Shown piece after piece: positions 34,858-43,099 of a stretch of 64,000 nt of DNA. This DNA comes from CAIKZZ01 sp036742455. GTDB taxonomy: Bacteria > Pseudomonadota > Gammaproteobacteria > Steroidobacterales > Steroidobacteraceae. Every line of letters begins with the position of its first letter. The stretch's first letter is position 1. Position numbers and translations under genes: made by a program. Below the pieces are notes generated by a model. The model searched no databases. It saw only the letters and a program-made list of their open reading frames with translations, and had not been told where the DNA came from. The DNA is taken from positions 57,471-121,470 of the forward strand of contig DAINQU010000009.1 in NCBI GenBank assembly GCA_036742455.1, given 5' to 3'.

Positions 34858-36165
34858 TCACGCGGCGCGCCGCGCGGGATCGTCCACGATGCTGCGGCCA
34901 CCGTGTTCAACCATGTATTCGAACTCGTGACGGAAGTGCCGCACGAAGCTCTGCACCGGCCACGCGGCTGCGTCGCCGAGCGCGCAGATCGTGTGGCCTT
35001 CGATGCGATTGGCGACATCGACCAAGAGGTCAATGTCGGACTTCTTGCCCTCGCCCGCCAAGATGCGGCGCACGAGACGATTCAACCAGCCGGTGCCTTC
35101 GCGGCACGGCGTGCACTGACCGCACGACTCCGCACGGTAGAACCGGGTGAGGCGCTCGAGGACCTTCACCATGCAGGTGTCCTCGTCCATCACGATCACC
35201 GCGCCCGTGCCGAGTGAGCTGCCGGCCTTCTTCAAACCGTCGTAATCCATGGTCGCCGGCAAAATCGCGGAGGCCGGCATGACCGGGCAGGACGAGCCAC
35301 CGGGAATCACGGCCTTTAAGGCCTTGCCGTTGCGCATGCCGCCGCAGACGTCCTCAAGCAGTTCCTTGAACGGAATGCCAAGCGGCAACTCGTAGTTACC
35401 GGGCTTGTTGACGTGACCGGAGACCGAGAACACCGCGCTGCCGCCGGAATTGGCGACGCCCATGTCAGCGAACCACTTGGCACCCTTGCGCATGATCGTC
35501 GGTACCGACGCGAAGCTCTGGGTGTTGTTGATCGTGGTCGGACGACCGTACAGACCGAAATTGGCGGGGAACGGCGGCTTGAAGCGCGGACGTCCCGGCT
35601 TGCCCTCGAGCGACTCGAGCAGCGCGGTTTCCTCACCGCAGATGTACGCGCCGGCACCGGCCACCGCGTACAACTCAAAATCATGCCCCGACCCAAGAAT
35701 GTTGCGGCCGATGTAGCCGGCCGCATAGGCCTCTTGCACCGCCGCCTCGAAGCGTACGAAGGGCTCGGCCAAGAACTCGCCGCGGATGTAGTTGTAGCCG
35801 GCCGTTGCGCCCATGGCGTAGCCGCCGATCAACATGCCCTCGACGACCGAGTGCGGGTTGTAGCGCAAGATATCCCGGTCGTGGCAGGTGCCCGGCTCCG
35901 ACTCGTCGGAGTTGCACACGGCATACTTCGGGCCCGGTGCGCTGCGGGGCATGAAGCTCCACTTGAGTCCGGTCGGAAAGCCGGCGCCGCCGCGACCGCG
36001 CAGGCCCGAGGCTTTGACTTCCTCAATCACCGCTTCCGGCGTGATCTTCTCGCGCAGGATACGTTCCCAAGCTTCGTAGCCGCCGATGCTCTTGTACGCC
36101 GAGAGCGACCAGCTCTCCGGGAGATGCAACGGCTCGAAGACCACCTGATTCATGACGCGGGACAT
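34858..36165 (-). CDS. nuoF: NADH-quinone oxidoreductase subunit F
   Basis: A 435-residue subunit that binds NADH and FMN: G-L-R-G-R-G-G-A-G-F-P-T-G and the N-x-D-E-S-E-P-G-T region, plus the [4Fe-4S] ligands S-C-G-Q-C-T-P-C-R-E-G. It is the electron entry point of complex I. It sits 7 bp after nuoE and 19 bp before nuoG. Confidence 0.97.
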   Translation of the reverse strand: MSRVMNQVVFEPLHLPESWSLSAYKSIGGYEAWERILREKITPEAVIEEVKASGLRGRGGAGFPTGLKWSFMPRSAPGPKYAVCNSDESEPGTCHDRDILRYNPHSVVEGMLIGGYAMGATAGYNYIRGEFLAEPFVRFEAAVQEAYAAGYIGRNILGSGHDFELYAVAGAGAYICGEETALLESLEGKPGRPRFKPPFPANFGLYGRPTTINNTQSFASVPTIMRKGAKWFADMGVANSGGSAVFSVSGHVNKPGNYELPLGIPFKELLEDVCGGMRNGKALKAVIPGGSSCPVMPASAILPATMDYDGLKKAGSSLGTGAVIVMDEDTCMVKVLERLTRFYRAESCGQCTPCREGTGWLNRLVRRILAGEGKKSDIDLLVDVANRIEGHTICALGDAAAWPVQSFVRHFRHEFEYMVEHGGRSIVDDPARRAA

Positions 36166-36172
36166 GCAGGTC

Positions 36173-36667
36173 TCACTTCAAGTTGTCGAGAATCTGGTCC
36201 ACCTTCTCAGGGGTCAGATGCTCGTAGTAGACGTGATCGATCATCATCATCGGCGCGTTGTTGCACGCCGCGAGGCACTCTTCTTCCCGCTTGAGGTAGA
36301 ACTTGCCGTCCGGCGTGCTCTCGCCGGTCTTGATGCCCAGCTTCTTCTCGACGTGATCGACGATCGTGTCGGAACCGCAGAGCATGCAGGAGATGTTGGT
36401 GCAGACCGAGATGTGGATTCGGCCGACCGGCTTCACCTCGAACATTGAGTAGAAGTTGGCCACCTCATAGACCTGAATCGACGGCAGCTGCAGGTACGCG
36501 GCAACCGCGTCCATCAGTTCTACCGTGAGGTAACCGTCGTTCTGGTGCTGCGCCGCGCGCAGCGCGGCCAGAACGGCCGAGCGTTGCCGCCCTTCTGGAA
36601 ACTTGGCCACCCACGCGTCAATGTCGTGGCGGGTGTGCTCCGAGAGCACGGTCATAGGATCACTCAT
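36173..36667 (-). CDS. nuoE: NADH-quinone oxidoreductase subunit E
   Basis: A 164-residue thioredoxin-like [2Fe-2S] protein. The four ligands lie in C-T-N-I-S-C and E-C-L-A-A-C-N-N-A-P. ATG 36667 overlaps the nuoD stop by four bases (ATGA). It partners NuoF in NADH oxidation. Confidence 0.97.
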   Translation of the reverse strand: MSDPMTVLSEHTRHDIDAWVAKFPEGRQRSAVLAALRAAQHQNDGYLTVELMDAVAAYLQLPSIQVYEVANFYSMFEVKPVGRIHISVCTNISCMLCGSDTIVDHVEKKLGIKTGESTPDGKFYLKREEECLAACNNAPMMMIDHVYYEHLTPEKVDQILDNLK

Positions 36668-37917
36668 CGGTCGACCTCTCCGAACACAATGTCGATCGTG
36701 CCGATCACGGCAACGACGTCGGCGAGCATGTGGCCGCGCACCATCTCTTCCATCGCGGAGAGATGCACGAAGCCCGGGGCACGGCACTTCAAGCGGTACG
36801 GCTTGTTAGCGCCGTCCGAGACGAGCCAGACGCCGAACTCACCCTTGGGCGCTTCGACGGCGGCGTAGGTCTCACCCGCCGGAACCGAGTAGCCCTCGGT
36901 CATCAGCTTAAAGTGGTGAATCAGCGATTCCATGTCGCCCTTCATCTCGACGCGACGGGGCGGAACCACCTTGTGATCCGACGCCAGCACGGGGCCTGGG
37001 TTCGCGCGCAGCCAGTCGATGCATTGGCGAACGATGCGGTTGGACTGACGCATCTCTTCGACGCGGACGAGGTAGCGCGAGTAGCAATCGCCGTTCACAC
37101 CCACGGGGATGTCGAAATCGAGGCGATCGTACACATCGTAGGGCTGGTGCTTGCGCAGGTCCCAGACGACGCCCGAGCCGCGCAGACACGGGCCCGTGAA
37201 ACCGAGCGCCTTGGCGCGCTCAGGCGACACCACACCGATGTTCACCGTACGCTGCTTCCAGATACGGTTGTCGGTCAGGAGCGTTTCGTACTCATCGACA
37301 CACTTCGGGAAGCGATCGGTGAAGTCCTGCAAGAAGTCGAGCAGCGAGCCCGAACGGGCTTCGTTCAAGCGATCGATCTTGCGCTTCGGACGGAACTTCG
37401 AGGGCGCGTACTGCGGCAACGAATCCGGCAGGTCGCGGGCCACACCGCCCGGCCGGTAGTACGTGGCGTGCATGCGCGAACCCGACACGGCTTCGTAGGC
37501 GTCGATCAGATCTTCGCGCTCGCGGAAGCAGTAGAGGAACATCGTCATCGCGCCGATATCGAGTCCGTGCGCACCGAGCCACATCAAGTGATTCATGATG
37601 CGGGTGATCTCGTCGAACATGACGCGGATGTACTGCGCCCGCTCGGGGATCTTGACGCCCAGCAGATTCTCAATCGCCATCACGTAGGCGTGCTCGTTGC
37701 ACATCATCGAGCAGTAATCGAGCCGGTCCATGTAACCGATGCTCTGATTGAACACCTTCGACTCGGCCAATTTCTCGGTGCCGCGATGCAAGAGACCGAT
37801 GTGCGGATCGGCCTTCTGCACCACCTCGCCATCGAGCTCGAGGATCAGGCGCAAAACGCCGTGCGCCGCCGGGTGCTGCGGGCCGAAGTTCAGCGTGAAA
37901 TTTTGAATCTCAGACAT
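36664..37917 (-). CDS. nuoD: NADH-quinone oxidoreductase subunit D
   Basis: A 417-residue peripheral subunit related to [NiFe]-hydrogenase large subunit: N-F-G-P-Q-H-P-A-A-H-G-V-L-R and the quinone-site D-x-x-D-P..H-R-G-T-E-K pattern near the N terminus, ending in D-I-V-F-G-E-V-D-R. One base separates it from nuoC, which is a separate gene (no NuoCD fusion). Confidence 0.97.
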   Translation of the reverse strand: MSEIQNFTLNFGPQHPAAHGVLRLILELDGEVVQKADPHIGLLHRGTEKLAESKVFNQSIGYMDRLDYCSMMCNEHAYVMAIENLLGVKIPERAQYIRVMFDEITRIMNHLMWLGAHGLDIGAMTMFLYCFREREDLIDAYEAVSGSRMHATYYRPGGVARDLPDSLPQYAPSKFRPKRKIDRLNEARSGSLLDFLQDFTDRFPKCVDEYETLLTDNRIWKQRTVNIGVVSPERAKALGFTGPCLRGSGVVWDLRKHQPYDVYDRLDFDIPVGVNGDCYSRYLVRVEEMRQSNRIVRQCIDWLRANPGPVLASDHKVVPPRRVEMKGDMESLIHHFKLMTEGYSVPAGETYAAVEAPKGEFGVWLVSDGANKPYRLKCRAPGFVHLSAMEEMVRGHMLADVVAVIGTIDIVFGEVDR

Positions 37918-37918
37918 G

Positions 37919-38650
37919 CTATTTCCCCGACCGGCCGGCCGTCAGCGCGGCGTCGTAGCGGTTGTCATCGCGGATCACCCGCGGCACGAGCACGCGCGGC
38001 TCGATGCTCACCGGTTCATAGACCACGCGACCCTGCTCGTCGTCGTAACGCACTTCGACGTGACCGGAGAGCGGGAAGTCCTTGCGGAACGGGTGACCGA
38101 TAAAGCCGTAGTCGGTCAGGATGCGGCGCAGGTCCGGGTGACCTTGGAAGAGGATGCCGTACAGGTCGAACGCTTCACGCTCGAACCAGTTGGCGCTCGG
38201 CCAGACGGCGACAACGCTCGGCACGGTCGGCGGCTCCGCCGTCTCGCAGTAGCAGCGCAGGCGCACGCGTTGGTTATTGGCATAGGACAACAGGTGGTAG
38301 GCGACCGCAAAGCGGCGCGCCATGGGCTCGGGCGGCACGAAGACATCGCCTCGACCCGTGACACCGCGTCCGAAGCCGGTCTTCGTCGCGTCGTGGGTAT
38401 CCCACTCCTCGCGACCGTAGGTCAAATAATCGATGCCCGAGACGTCGATCGCGCTCTCAAAGGCGAAACGCGGGTCATCGCGCAGCGTCGTGCAAATCTC
38501 CAGGAGATCCGCCGGCGCCACTTCGTAGCCGAGTTCACCCTCGAGCGACGGCAGACGCAGCAAACGGCCGCCGAAGGTGGATTCAATATTCGCGGCCAGA
38601 ACCGCGAGCTTGCTGAGCGGTACCGCCGCTTCGGTGTTCGTGTCAGTCAT
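37919..38650 (-). CDS. nuoC: NADH-quinone oxidoreductase subunit C
   Basis: A 243-residue subunit with E-R-E-A-F-D-L-Y-G-I-L-F-x-G-H-P-D-L-R-R-I-L-T-D-Y-G-F-x-G-H-P-x-R-K-D-F, the canonical NuoC block. A short N-terminal extension precedes it. Its start overlaps the nuoB stop by four bases. Confidence 0.97.
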   Translation of the reverse strand: MTDTNTEAAVPLSKLAVLAANIESTFGGRLLRLPSLEGELGYEVAPADLLEICTTLRDDPRFAFESAIDVSGIDYLTYGREEWDTHDATKTGFGRGVTGRGDVFVPPEPMARRFAVAYHLLSYANNQRVRLRCYCETAEPPTVPSVVAVWPSANWFEREAFDLYGILFQGHPDLRRILTDYGFIGHPFRKDFPLSGHVEVRYDDEQGRVVYEPVSIEPRVLVPRVIRDDNRYDAALTAGRSGK

Positions 38651-39138
38651 CGCGCAATCGTGCTCGTGCGACGGATTTTGTTCTGCAACTGCAAGATCCC
38701 GTAAATCAGCGCTTCGGCGGTCGGCGGGCAGCCCGGGACGTAGACGTCGACCGGAACGATGCGGTCACAACCGCGCACCACCGAATACGAATAGTGGTAG
38801 TAACCGCCGCCGTTCGCGCAGGAACCCATCGAGATCACCCAACGCGGTTCGGCCATCTGGTCGTAGACCTTGCGCAGCGGAGCCGCCATTTTGTTGGTCA
38901 GCGTGCCGGCGACGATCATCACGTCGGATTGGCGCGGGCTCGGACGGAACACCACGCCGAAACGGTCGAGATCGTAGCGAGACGCGCCCGCTTGCATCAT
39001 CTCCACCGCGCAGCACGCCAAACCGAAGGTCACGGGCCACATCGAACCGGTACGCGCCCAGTTCATGAGGTCATCCAGTCGAGCGGTGACGAAGCCCTTG
39101 TCTTTGAGCTCGGCATCGACTTCTGCGACTAATCCCAT
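38647..39138 (-). CDS. nuoB: NADH-quinone oxidoreductase subunit B
   Basis: A 163-residue subunit that holds cluster N2, the last electron carrier before quinone: A-C-C-A-V-E-M-M, G-S-C-A-N-G-G-G-Y-Y and V-P-G-C-P-P-T-A-E-A. ATG 39138 lies within the last ten bases of nuoA. The longer frame is rejected because it overlaps nuoA heavily. Confidence 0.97.
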   Translation of the reverse strand: MGLVAEVDAELKDKGFVTARLDDLMNWARTGSMWPVTFGLACCAVEMMQAGASRYDLDRFGVVFRPSPRQSDVMIVAGTLTNKMAAPLRKVYDQMAEPRWVISMGSCANGGGYYHYSYSVVRGCDRIVPVDVYVPGCPPTAEALIYGILQLQNKIRRTSTIAR

Positions 39139-39485
39139 TCGAGCGCTCCCTTCTTCCACTCGTAGATGAAGCCGACCACGAGAACCGCGAGGAAGACGAG
39201 CATCGCAACAATGCCGACGCCGCCAATCACCTTGAGCGAAACCGCCCATGGGAACAGGAACGCGATTTCCAGATCGAACAAAATAAAGAGGATGGCGACG
39301 AGGTAGTAACGCACGTCGAACTTGATGCGCGTGTCCTCGAACGGCTCAAAACCGCATTCATACGGTGAATTCTTCTCTGAGCCGGGCTTACGCGGACCGA
39401 GCAGAAAACCCAGAAGAATGAGCAATCCGCCAAATCCGGCGGCCACGATCAAGAAGATCAGGATGGGCAGGTAATTTTGAAGCAT
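39129..39485 (-). CDS. nuoA: NADH-quinone oxidoreductase subunit A
   Basis: A 118-residue membrane subunit with three helices; P-Y-E-C-G-F-E-P and the F-D-L-E-I-A-F-L-F-P-W block of the quinone-chamber loop are present. It is the first gene of the 14-gene nuo operon and begins about 150 bp after tRNA-Leu. Confidence 0.97.
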   Translation of the reverse strand: MLQNYLPILIFLIVAAGFGGLLILLGFLLGPRKPGSEKNSPYECGFEPFEDTRIKFDVRYYLVAILFILFDLEIAFLFPWAVSLKVIGGVGIVAMLVFLAVLVVGFIYEWKKGALEWD

Positions 39486-39632
39486 CGTCCCCGTCCCGAG
39501 GTCGCGAGTGTGCGCCTCGTAATCGGTCGCGATTCTAGTGGAATGAAGCGCCCTACGTCATCCGGTAATTGCGGATTCAGCACCGATTGATGAGGATAAT
39601 TCGGTGGCTCTGCAGGGATCATCAACAAGACC

Positions 39633-39717
39633 TGGTGCCGACGGCCGGACTCGAACCGGCACACCTCGCGGTGCTAGCACCTCAAGCTAGTGCGTCTACC
39701 AATTCCGCCACGTCGGC
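39633..39717 (-). tRNA. tRNA-Leu (anticodon GAG)
   Basis: An 85-nt class II tRNA with CCA encoded: 5' GCCGACGTGGCGGAATTGGT, anticodon arm CTAGC-TTGAGGT-GCTAG, long variable arm and acceptor CGTCGGCACCA. It sits between secG and nuoA, the place it occupies in many gammaproteobacteria, and may be processed from the secG transcript. Confidence 0.95.
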
Positions 39718-39765
39718 AATCAAGGTCTCGCTGATATCAACTCGGTTGTGTCCAGTACTGTCGTC

Positions 39766-40077
39766 TTACTTCGCCGGGGTTGCCGGCGCCGCAGGCGCAC
39801 TGGCCGGGGTCTGCTCAAGCAGACTCTTCGGCGCACCACTGGACTGATGGCTGGCGTAGTACGCCAACGCCAGACTCGTCACAAAAAAGCACGTTGCCAG
39901 GATCGCGGTCAACTTCGAGAAGAAGGTGGCCGATCCTTTGGAACCGAACACGGTACCGGAGGCGCCGGAGCCGAAGCCCGCGCCTGCATCCGCGCCCTTG
40001 CCGCGCTGTAACAGCACGAGGCCAATGATGGCCAACGACAAGAGGACATGTACGACCAAAAGCAACTGTTGCAGCAT
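39766..40077 (-). CDS. secG: Preprotein translocase subunit SecG
   Basis: A 103-residue protein with two membrane helices (residues ~3-21 and ~54-74) and the L-L-Q-R-G-K-G-A-D-A-G-A-G-F-G-S-G-A-S-G loop between them. It assists SecYE during protein export. The C terminus is an Ala/Pro-rich tail. The gene is 22 bp after tpiA. Confidence 0.95.
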   Translation of the reverse strand: MLQQLLLVVHVLLSLAIIGLVLLQRGKGADAGAGFGSGASGTVFGSKGSATFFSKLTAILATCFFVTSLALAYYASHQSSGAPKSLLEQTPASAPAAPATPAK

Positions 40078-40099
40078 TCTCAGTTCTACCCGCGACCGC

Positions 40100-40849
40100 T
40101 CAACGAGCGGCGACGCAGATCCTTACGAATTCGTCCGACTTCAGCGAGGCGCCCCCGACGAGGCCACCATCGACGTTCGCCATACCGAACAACTCGGTGG
40201 CGTTCGCAGCCTTCACACTGCCGCCGTAAAGGACTCGCAGGTGATCCGCAAGTGTAGCATCCTTCGAAGCAAAGATGCCACGGATAAATGCGTGCACGGC
40301 CTCGGCCTGTTCCGGGGAAGCGGTCCGACCGGTGCCGATGGCCCAGACCGGTTCGTAGGCCACGATGGCCTGCGCGAAAGCCGCCACCCCCGCCTTGCCG
40401 ATCACCGCATGGATCTGCCGCGCAATGACTGCTTCCGTGATATCGGCTTCGCGCTCGTCGAGCGTCTCGCCGACGCACAACACCGGGATCAGACCCGCTG
40501 CCTGCGCCGCCACAAATTTATCGGCCACCACGGCATCGGTCTCGCCGTACAGCGCGCGCCGCTCAGAATGCCCGACCAGCACGTGCGTGGCACCGACATC
40601 GCGCAACATGGCACCCGACACTTCGCCCGTGTAGGCACCCTGGGACGCGGTGCACAGATTCTGGCCACCGACCTGAACGGGGCTGCCGCTCGCCTGTCGC
40701 ACCACCTCGGCCACATAGACGGCCGGTGGGAAGACGATCACTTCCGCGGTGGCGTCCGACAGACCGTCGATGATGCCGGCGACCAGACGCGCGTTCTCCT
40801 CACGGGAGCCGTGCATTTTCCAGTTTCCGGCCACGATTGGTCGTCGCAT
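40100..40849 (-). CDS. tpiA: Triosephosphate isomerase
   Basis: A 249-residue TIM barrel interconverting DHAP and glyceraldehyde 3-phosphate. Active-site pieces: G-N-W-K-M-H-G (Lys), V-G-H-S-E-R-R (His) and A-Y-E-P-V-W-A-I-G-T-G (Glu). ATG 40849 gives the standard start; the frame extends upstream without support. Transcribed with secG. Confidence 0.97.
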   Translation of the reverse strand: MRRPIVAGNWKMHGSREENARLVAGIIDGLSDATAEVIVFPPAVYVAEVVRQASGSPVQVGGQNLCTASQGAYTGEVSGAMLRDVGATHVLVGHSERRALYGETDAVVADKFVAAQAAGLIPVLCVGETLDEREADITEAVIARQIHAVIGKAGVAAFAQAIVAYEPVWAIGTGRTASPEQAEAVHAFIRGIFASKDATLADHLRVLYGGSVKAANATELFGMANVDGGLVGGASLKSDEFVRICVAAR

Positions 40850-40917
40850 TGAGCGTCCATCCCGCAGTGAAGGCGCGCGAGAATACCCGCGCACCCTGTC
40901 GAAATCAATGCGCGGCC

Positions 40918-42252
40918 TCAGCCCGCCGCCGTGCGCACCACGTCCGCGAGCTGTTCGGCCAGCGCCTTCACGAGCACCCCGTCCTCCCCCTCCACCATCA
41001 CGCGGATCAGCGGTTCGGTCCCCGAGGGCCGCAAGACGATACGGCCCGTGCCGGCCAGTTGCGCATCGGCGGCCGCGACCGCATCGACCACCGCCGGCAG
41101 CGCGTGCGGATCGACCTTACGGGCGATCGCGACATTTAATAAGACCTGCGGATAGCGACTCATCCCGGTCGTCAGTTCGGCCAGTGACGCGCCCGTCTCT
41201 CGCATGACCGCGAGCACCTGCAATGCGCTGACAATCCCGTCTCCGGTCGTCGTGCGATCCAGGCACAGCAAGTGACCGGACGTTTCGCCCCCAAGGGTGC
41301 CGCCCCGCTCCCGCAGCAGTTCGAGCACGTGCCGATCACCGACCTTGGCCCGCAAGAACGGGATCCCCAGTCGCTGCAAGGCATGCTCCAAGCCAAGGTT
41401 GCTCATCACCGTCCCGACGACCGGCCCGGGCAAAGCGCCGGCGGCGTGGCGCGCCTTGACGATGACGTACAGCAACTGGTCGCCGTCGACGACCCGGCCG
41501 AGGTGATCCACCATGACCAATCGATCACCGTCACCGTCCAACGCGAGGCCGGCGTCGGCGCGCACGCCGGGCACGGTCAGCTGCAACAGCGCCGGCGAGG
41601 TGGAGCCACACCCGTCGTTGATGTTGCGGCCATTGGGCGAACAACCGATGGGGACGACATCCGCGCCCAAATCCGAAAACACCCGCGGCGCGACTTTGTA
41701 GGCGGCGCCGTTGGCGGCGTCGACGACGAGTTTCAACCCGTCCAGCCGCAACCCCGCCGGCACGGAGCTCAGGCAGTGTTCTTGGTAGTAGGTTCGTGAG
41801 TCATCGATACGCGTCGCGCGACCGAGCCGCTGGGAACTGACCGTCAGGGGCGGACGCTCCAACTCCGCCTCGATCGCTGCTTCCACCGCGTCCGACAGCT
41901 TGCCGCCGTCGCGATCAAAAAACTTGATGCCGTTGTCTTCGTACGGATTGTGCGAGGCGCTGATGACGACGCCAAAATCGCAGCCGGTACGCTGCGTCAT
42001 GTACGCCACCGCGGGCGTGGGCAACGGCCCGATCAGCCGCACGTCCACGCCGGCCGCGACGAAGCCGGCTTCCAGTGCCGCTTCAAACAGGTAGCCGGAC
42101 AGCCGCGTATCTTTGCCGATGAGAACCGAGCCGCCCTGCGGCGCCAGCACCCGCGCCGCCGCGCTCGCCAATCGCACCGCGAACTCCACGGTCATCGGCG
42201 CATCGCCGACCCGACCGCGAATCCCGTCCGTTCCAAAATAACGCCCCATCAT
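40918..42252 (-). CDS. glmM: Phosphoglucosamine mutase
   Basis: A 444-residue enzyme that converts glucosamine-6-phosphate to glucosamine-1-phosphate for peptidoglycan and LPS. It has the start G-R-Y-F-G-T-D-G-I-R-G, the phosphoserine loop I-S-A-S-H-N-P-Y-E-D-N-G, the metal loop D-G-D-G-D-R and the phosphate-binding R-P-S-G-T-E-P near the end. Two adjacent ATG codons (42252, 42249) are both usable; the first overlaps the folP stop as ATGA, with GGGAG upstream. Confidence 0.96.
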   Translation of the reverse strand: MMGRYFGTDGIRGRVGDAPMTVEFAVRLASAAARVLAPQGGSVLIGKDTRLSGYLFEAALEAGFVAAGVDVRLIGPLPTPAVAYMTQRTGCDFGVVISASHNPYEDNGIKFFDRDGGKLSDAVEAAIEAELERPPLTVSSQRLGRATRIDDSRTYYQEHCLSSVPAGLRLDGLKLVVDAANGAAYKVAPRVFSDLGADVVPIGCSPNGRNINDGCGSTSPALLQLTVPGVRADAGLALDGDGDRLVMVDHLGRVVDGDQLLYVIVKARHAAGALPGPVVGTVMSNLGLEHALQRLGIPFLRAKVGDRHVLELLRERGGTLGGETSGHLLCLDRTTTGDGIVSALQVLAVMRETGASLAELTTGMSRYPQVLLNVAIARKVDPHALPAVVDAVAAADAQLAGTGRIVLRPSGTEPLIRVMVEGEDGVLVKALAEQLADVVRTAAG

Positions 42253-43088
42253 GCCTCTCCCTGTGCAGTGCGGACGGCAGCGCCAACCCGTACGGCATCC
42301 CATGTCTCTGCCACATCGTGCGCGCGCACGACCCGCGCGCCGCGCGCCGCCGCCAGCGCCGCCAGCGCAACGCTCCCCGCCAACCGCTCCGCGACCGGCC
42401 GCCCGGTGAGGTGACCCACCATGGACTTGCGCGAGACCCCCACCAGCAGCGGCGGCAGGCCGGCGGTGAGGCGCTCCAACTGACGAAACAAAGCGACGTT
42501 GTGCGCCTGCGTTTTCCCGAACCCGAAACCCGGATCGACCAAGATCGCGTCCGCGGCAATGCCGGCGGCTACCGCGTCGCGCACACGCGCGTGCAGGTAG
42601 TGCTCGACTTCACCGACGACGTCCTCGTAGTGCGGAGCCAGTTGCATGGAATCCGGCTCGCCTTGCATGTGCATGATGCACACGGCCGCATCGGCCGCCG
42701 CGGCGGCCGCCAGCGTGGCGGGGTTGCGAAAGCCGCGGATATCGTTGATCAGGTGGGCGCCGGCCGCACAACCGGCCGCGACCACCTCGGGGCGGCTCGT
42801 GTCGATCGAAATGACCGCATCGAGTTCGCGCGCGATCCGCTCCACGACCGGCACGACGCGGTCCAACTCTTCGGCGATGCTCGGGATCACGGCGCCCGGC
42901 CGGGTAGACTCGCCGCCGACGTCGACGATCGCCGCCCCGGCGGCCACCATCGCACGGGCGTGCTCAAGCGCGGCCTCAACAGAGTTGTGCCGGCCGCCGT
43001 CGGAAAAGGAGTCGGGCGTCACGTTCAAGACGCCCATCACCACCGGCTGATCCAGCGCCAGCCAGCGCGTCCGGCAGCGCAACCGCAC
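42249..43088 (-). CDS. folP: Dihydropteroate synthase
   Basis: A 279-residue enzyme that joins p-aminobenzoate to dihydropterin pyrophosphate in folate synthesis (target of sulfonamides). Seen: V-M-G-V-L-N-V-T-P-D-S-F-S-D-G-G, V-D-V-G-G-E-S-T-R-P-G and D-P-G-F-G-F-G-K. Start GTG 43088 (11 bp after ftsH) is chosen because the longer frame overlaps ftsH. Order ftsH-folP-glmM is conserved in proteobacteria. Confidence 0.95.
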   Translation of the reverse strand: MRLRCRTRWLALDQPVVMGVLNVTPDSFSDGGRHNSVEAALEHARAMVAAGAAIVDVGGESTRPGAVIPSIAEELDRVVPVVERIARELDAVISIDTSRPEVVAAGCAAGAHLINDIRGFRNPATLAAAAAADAAVCIMHMQGEPDSMQLAPHYEDVVGEVEHYLHARVRDAVAAGIAADAILVDPGFGFGKTQAHNVALFRQLERLTAGLPPLLVGVSRKSMVGHLTGRPVAERLAGSVALAALAAARGARVVRAHDVAETWDAVRVGAAVRTAQGEA

Positions 43089-43099
43089 GCTGCCGCCGA

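Noticed and set aside
32697..35150. Long open frame on the + strand across nuoG
   Set aside because: It is antisense to a clearly identified gene. High third-position GC leaves long open shadow frames here; the same holds for frames opposite nuoN (25071-26651) and dnaK (53912-55693).
36730..38103. Open frame on the + strand opposite nuoD
   Set aside because: Its translation shows only the complement of NuoD, without domain or start signals.
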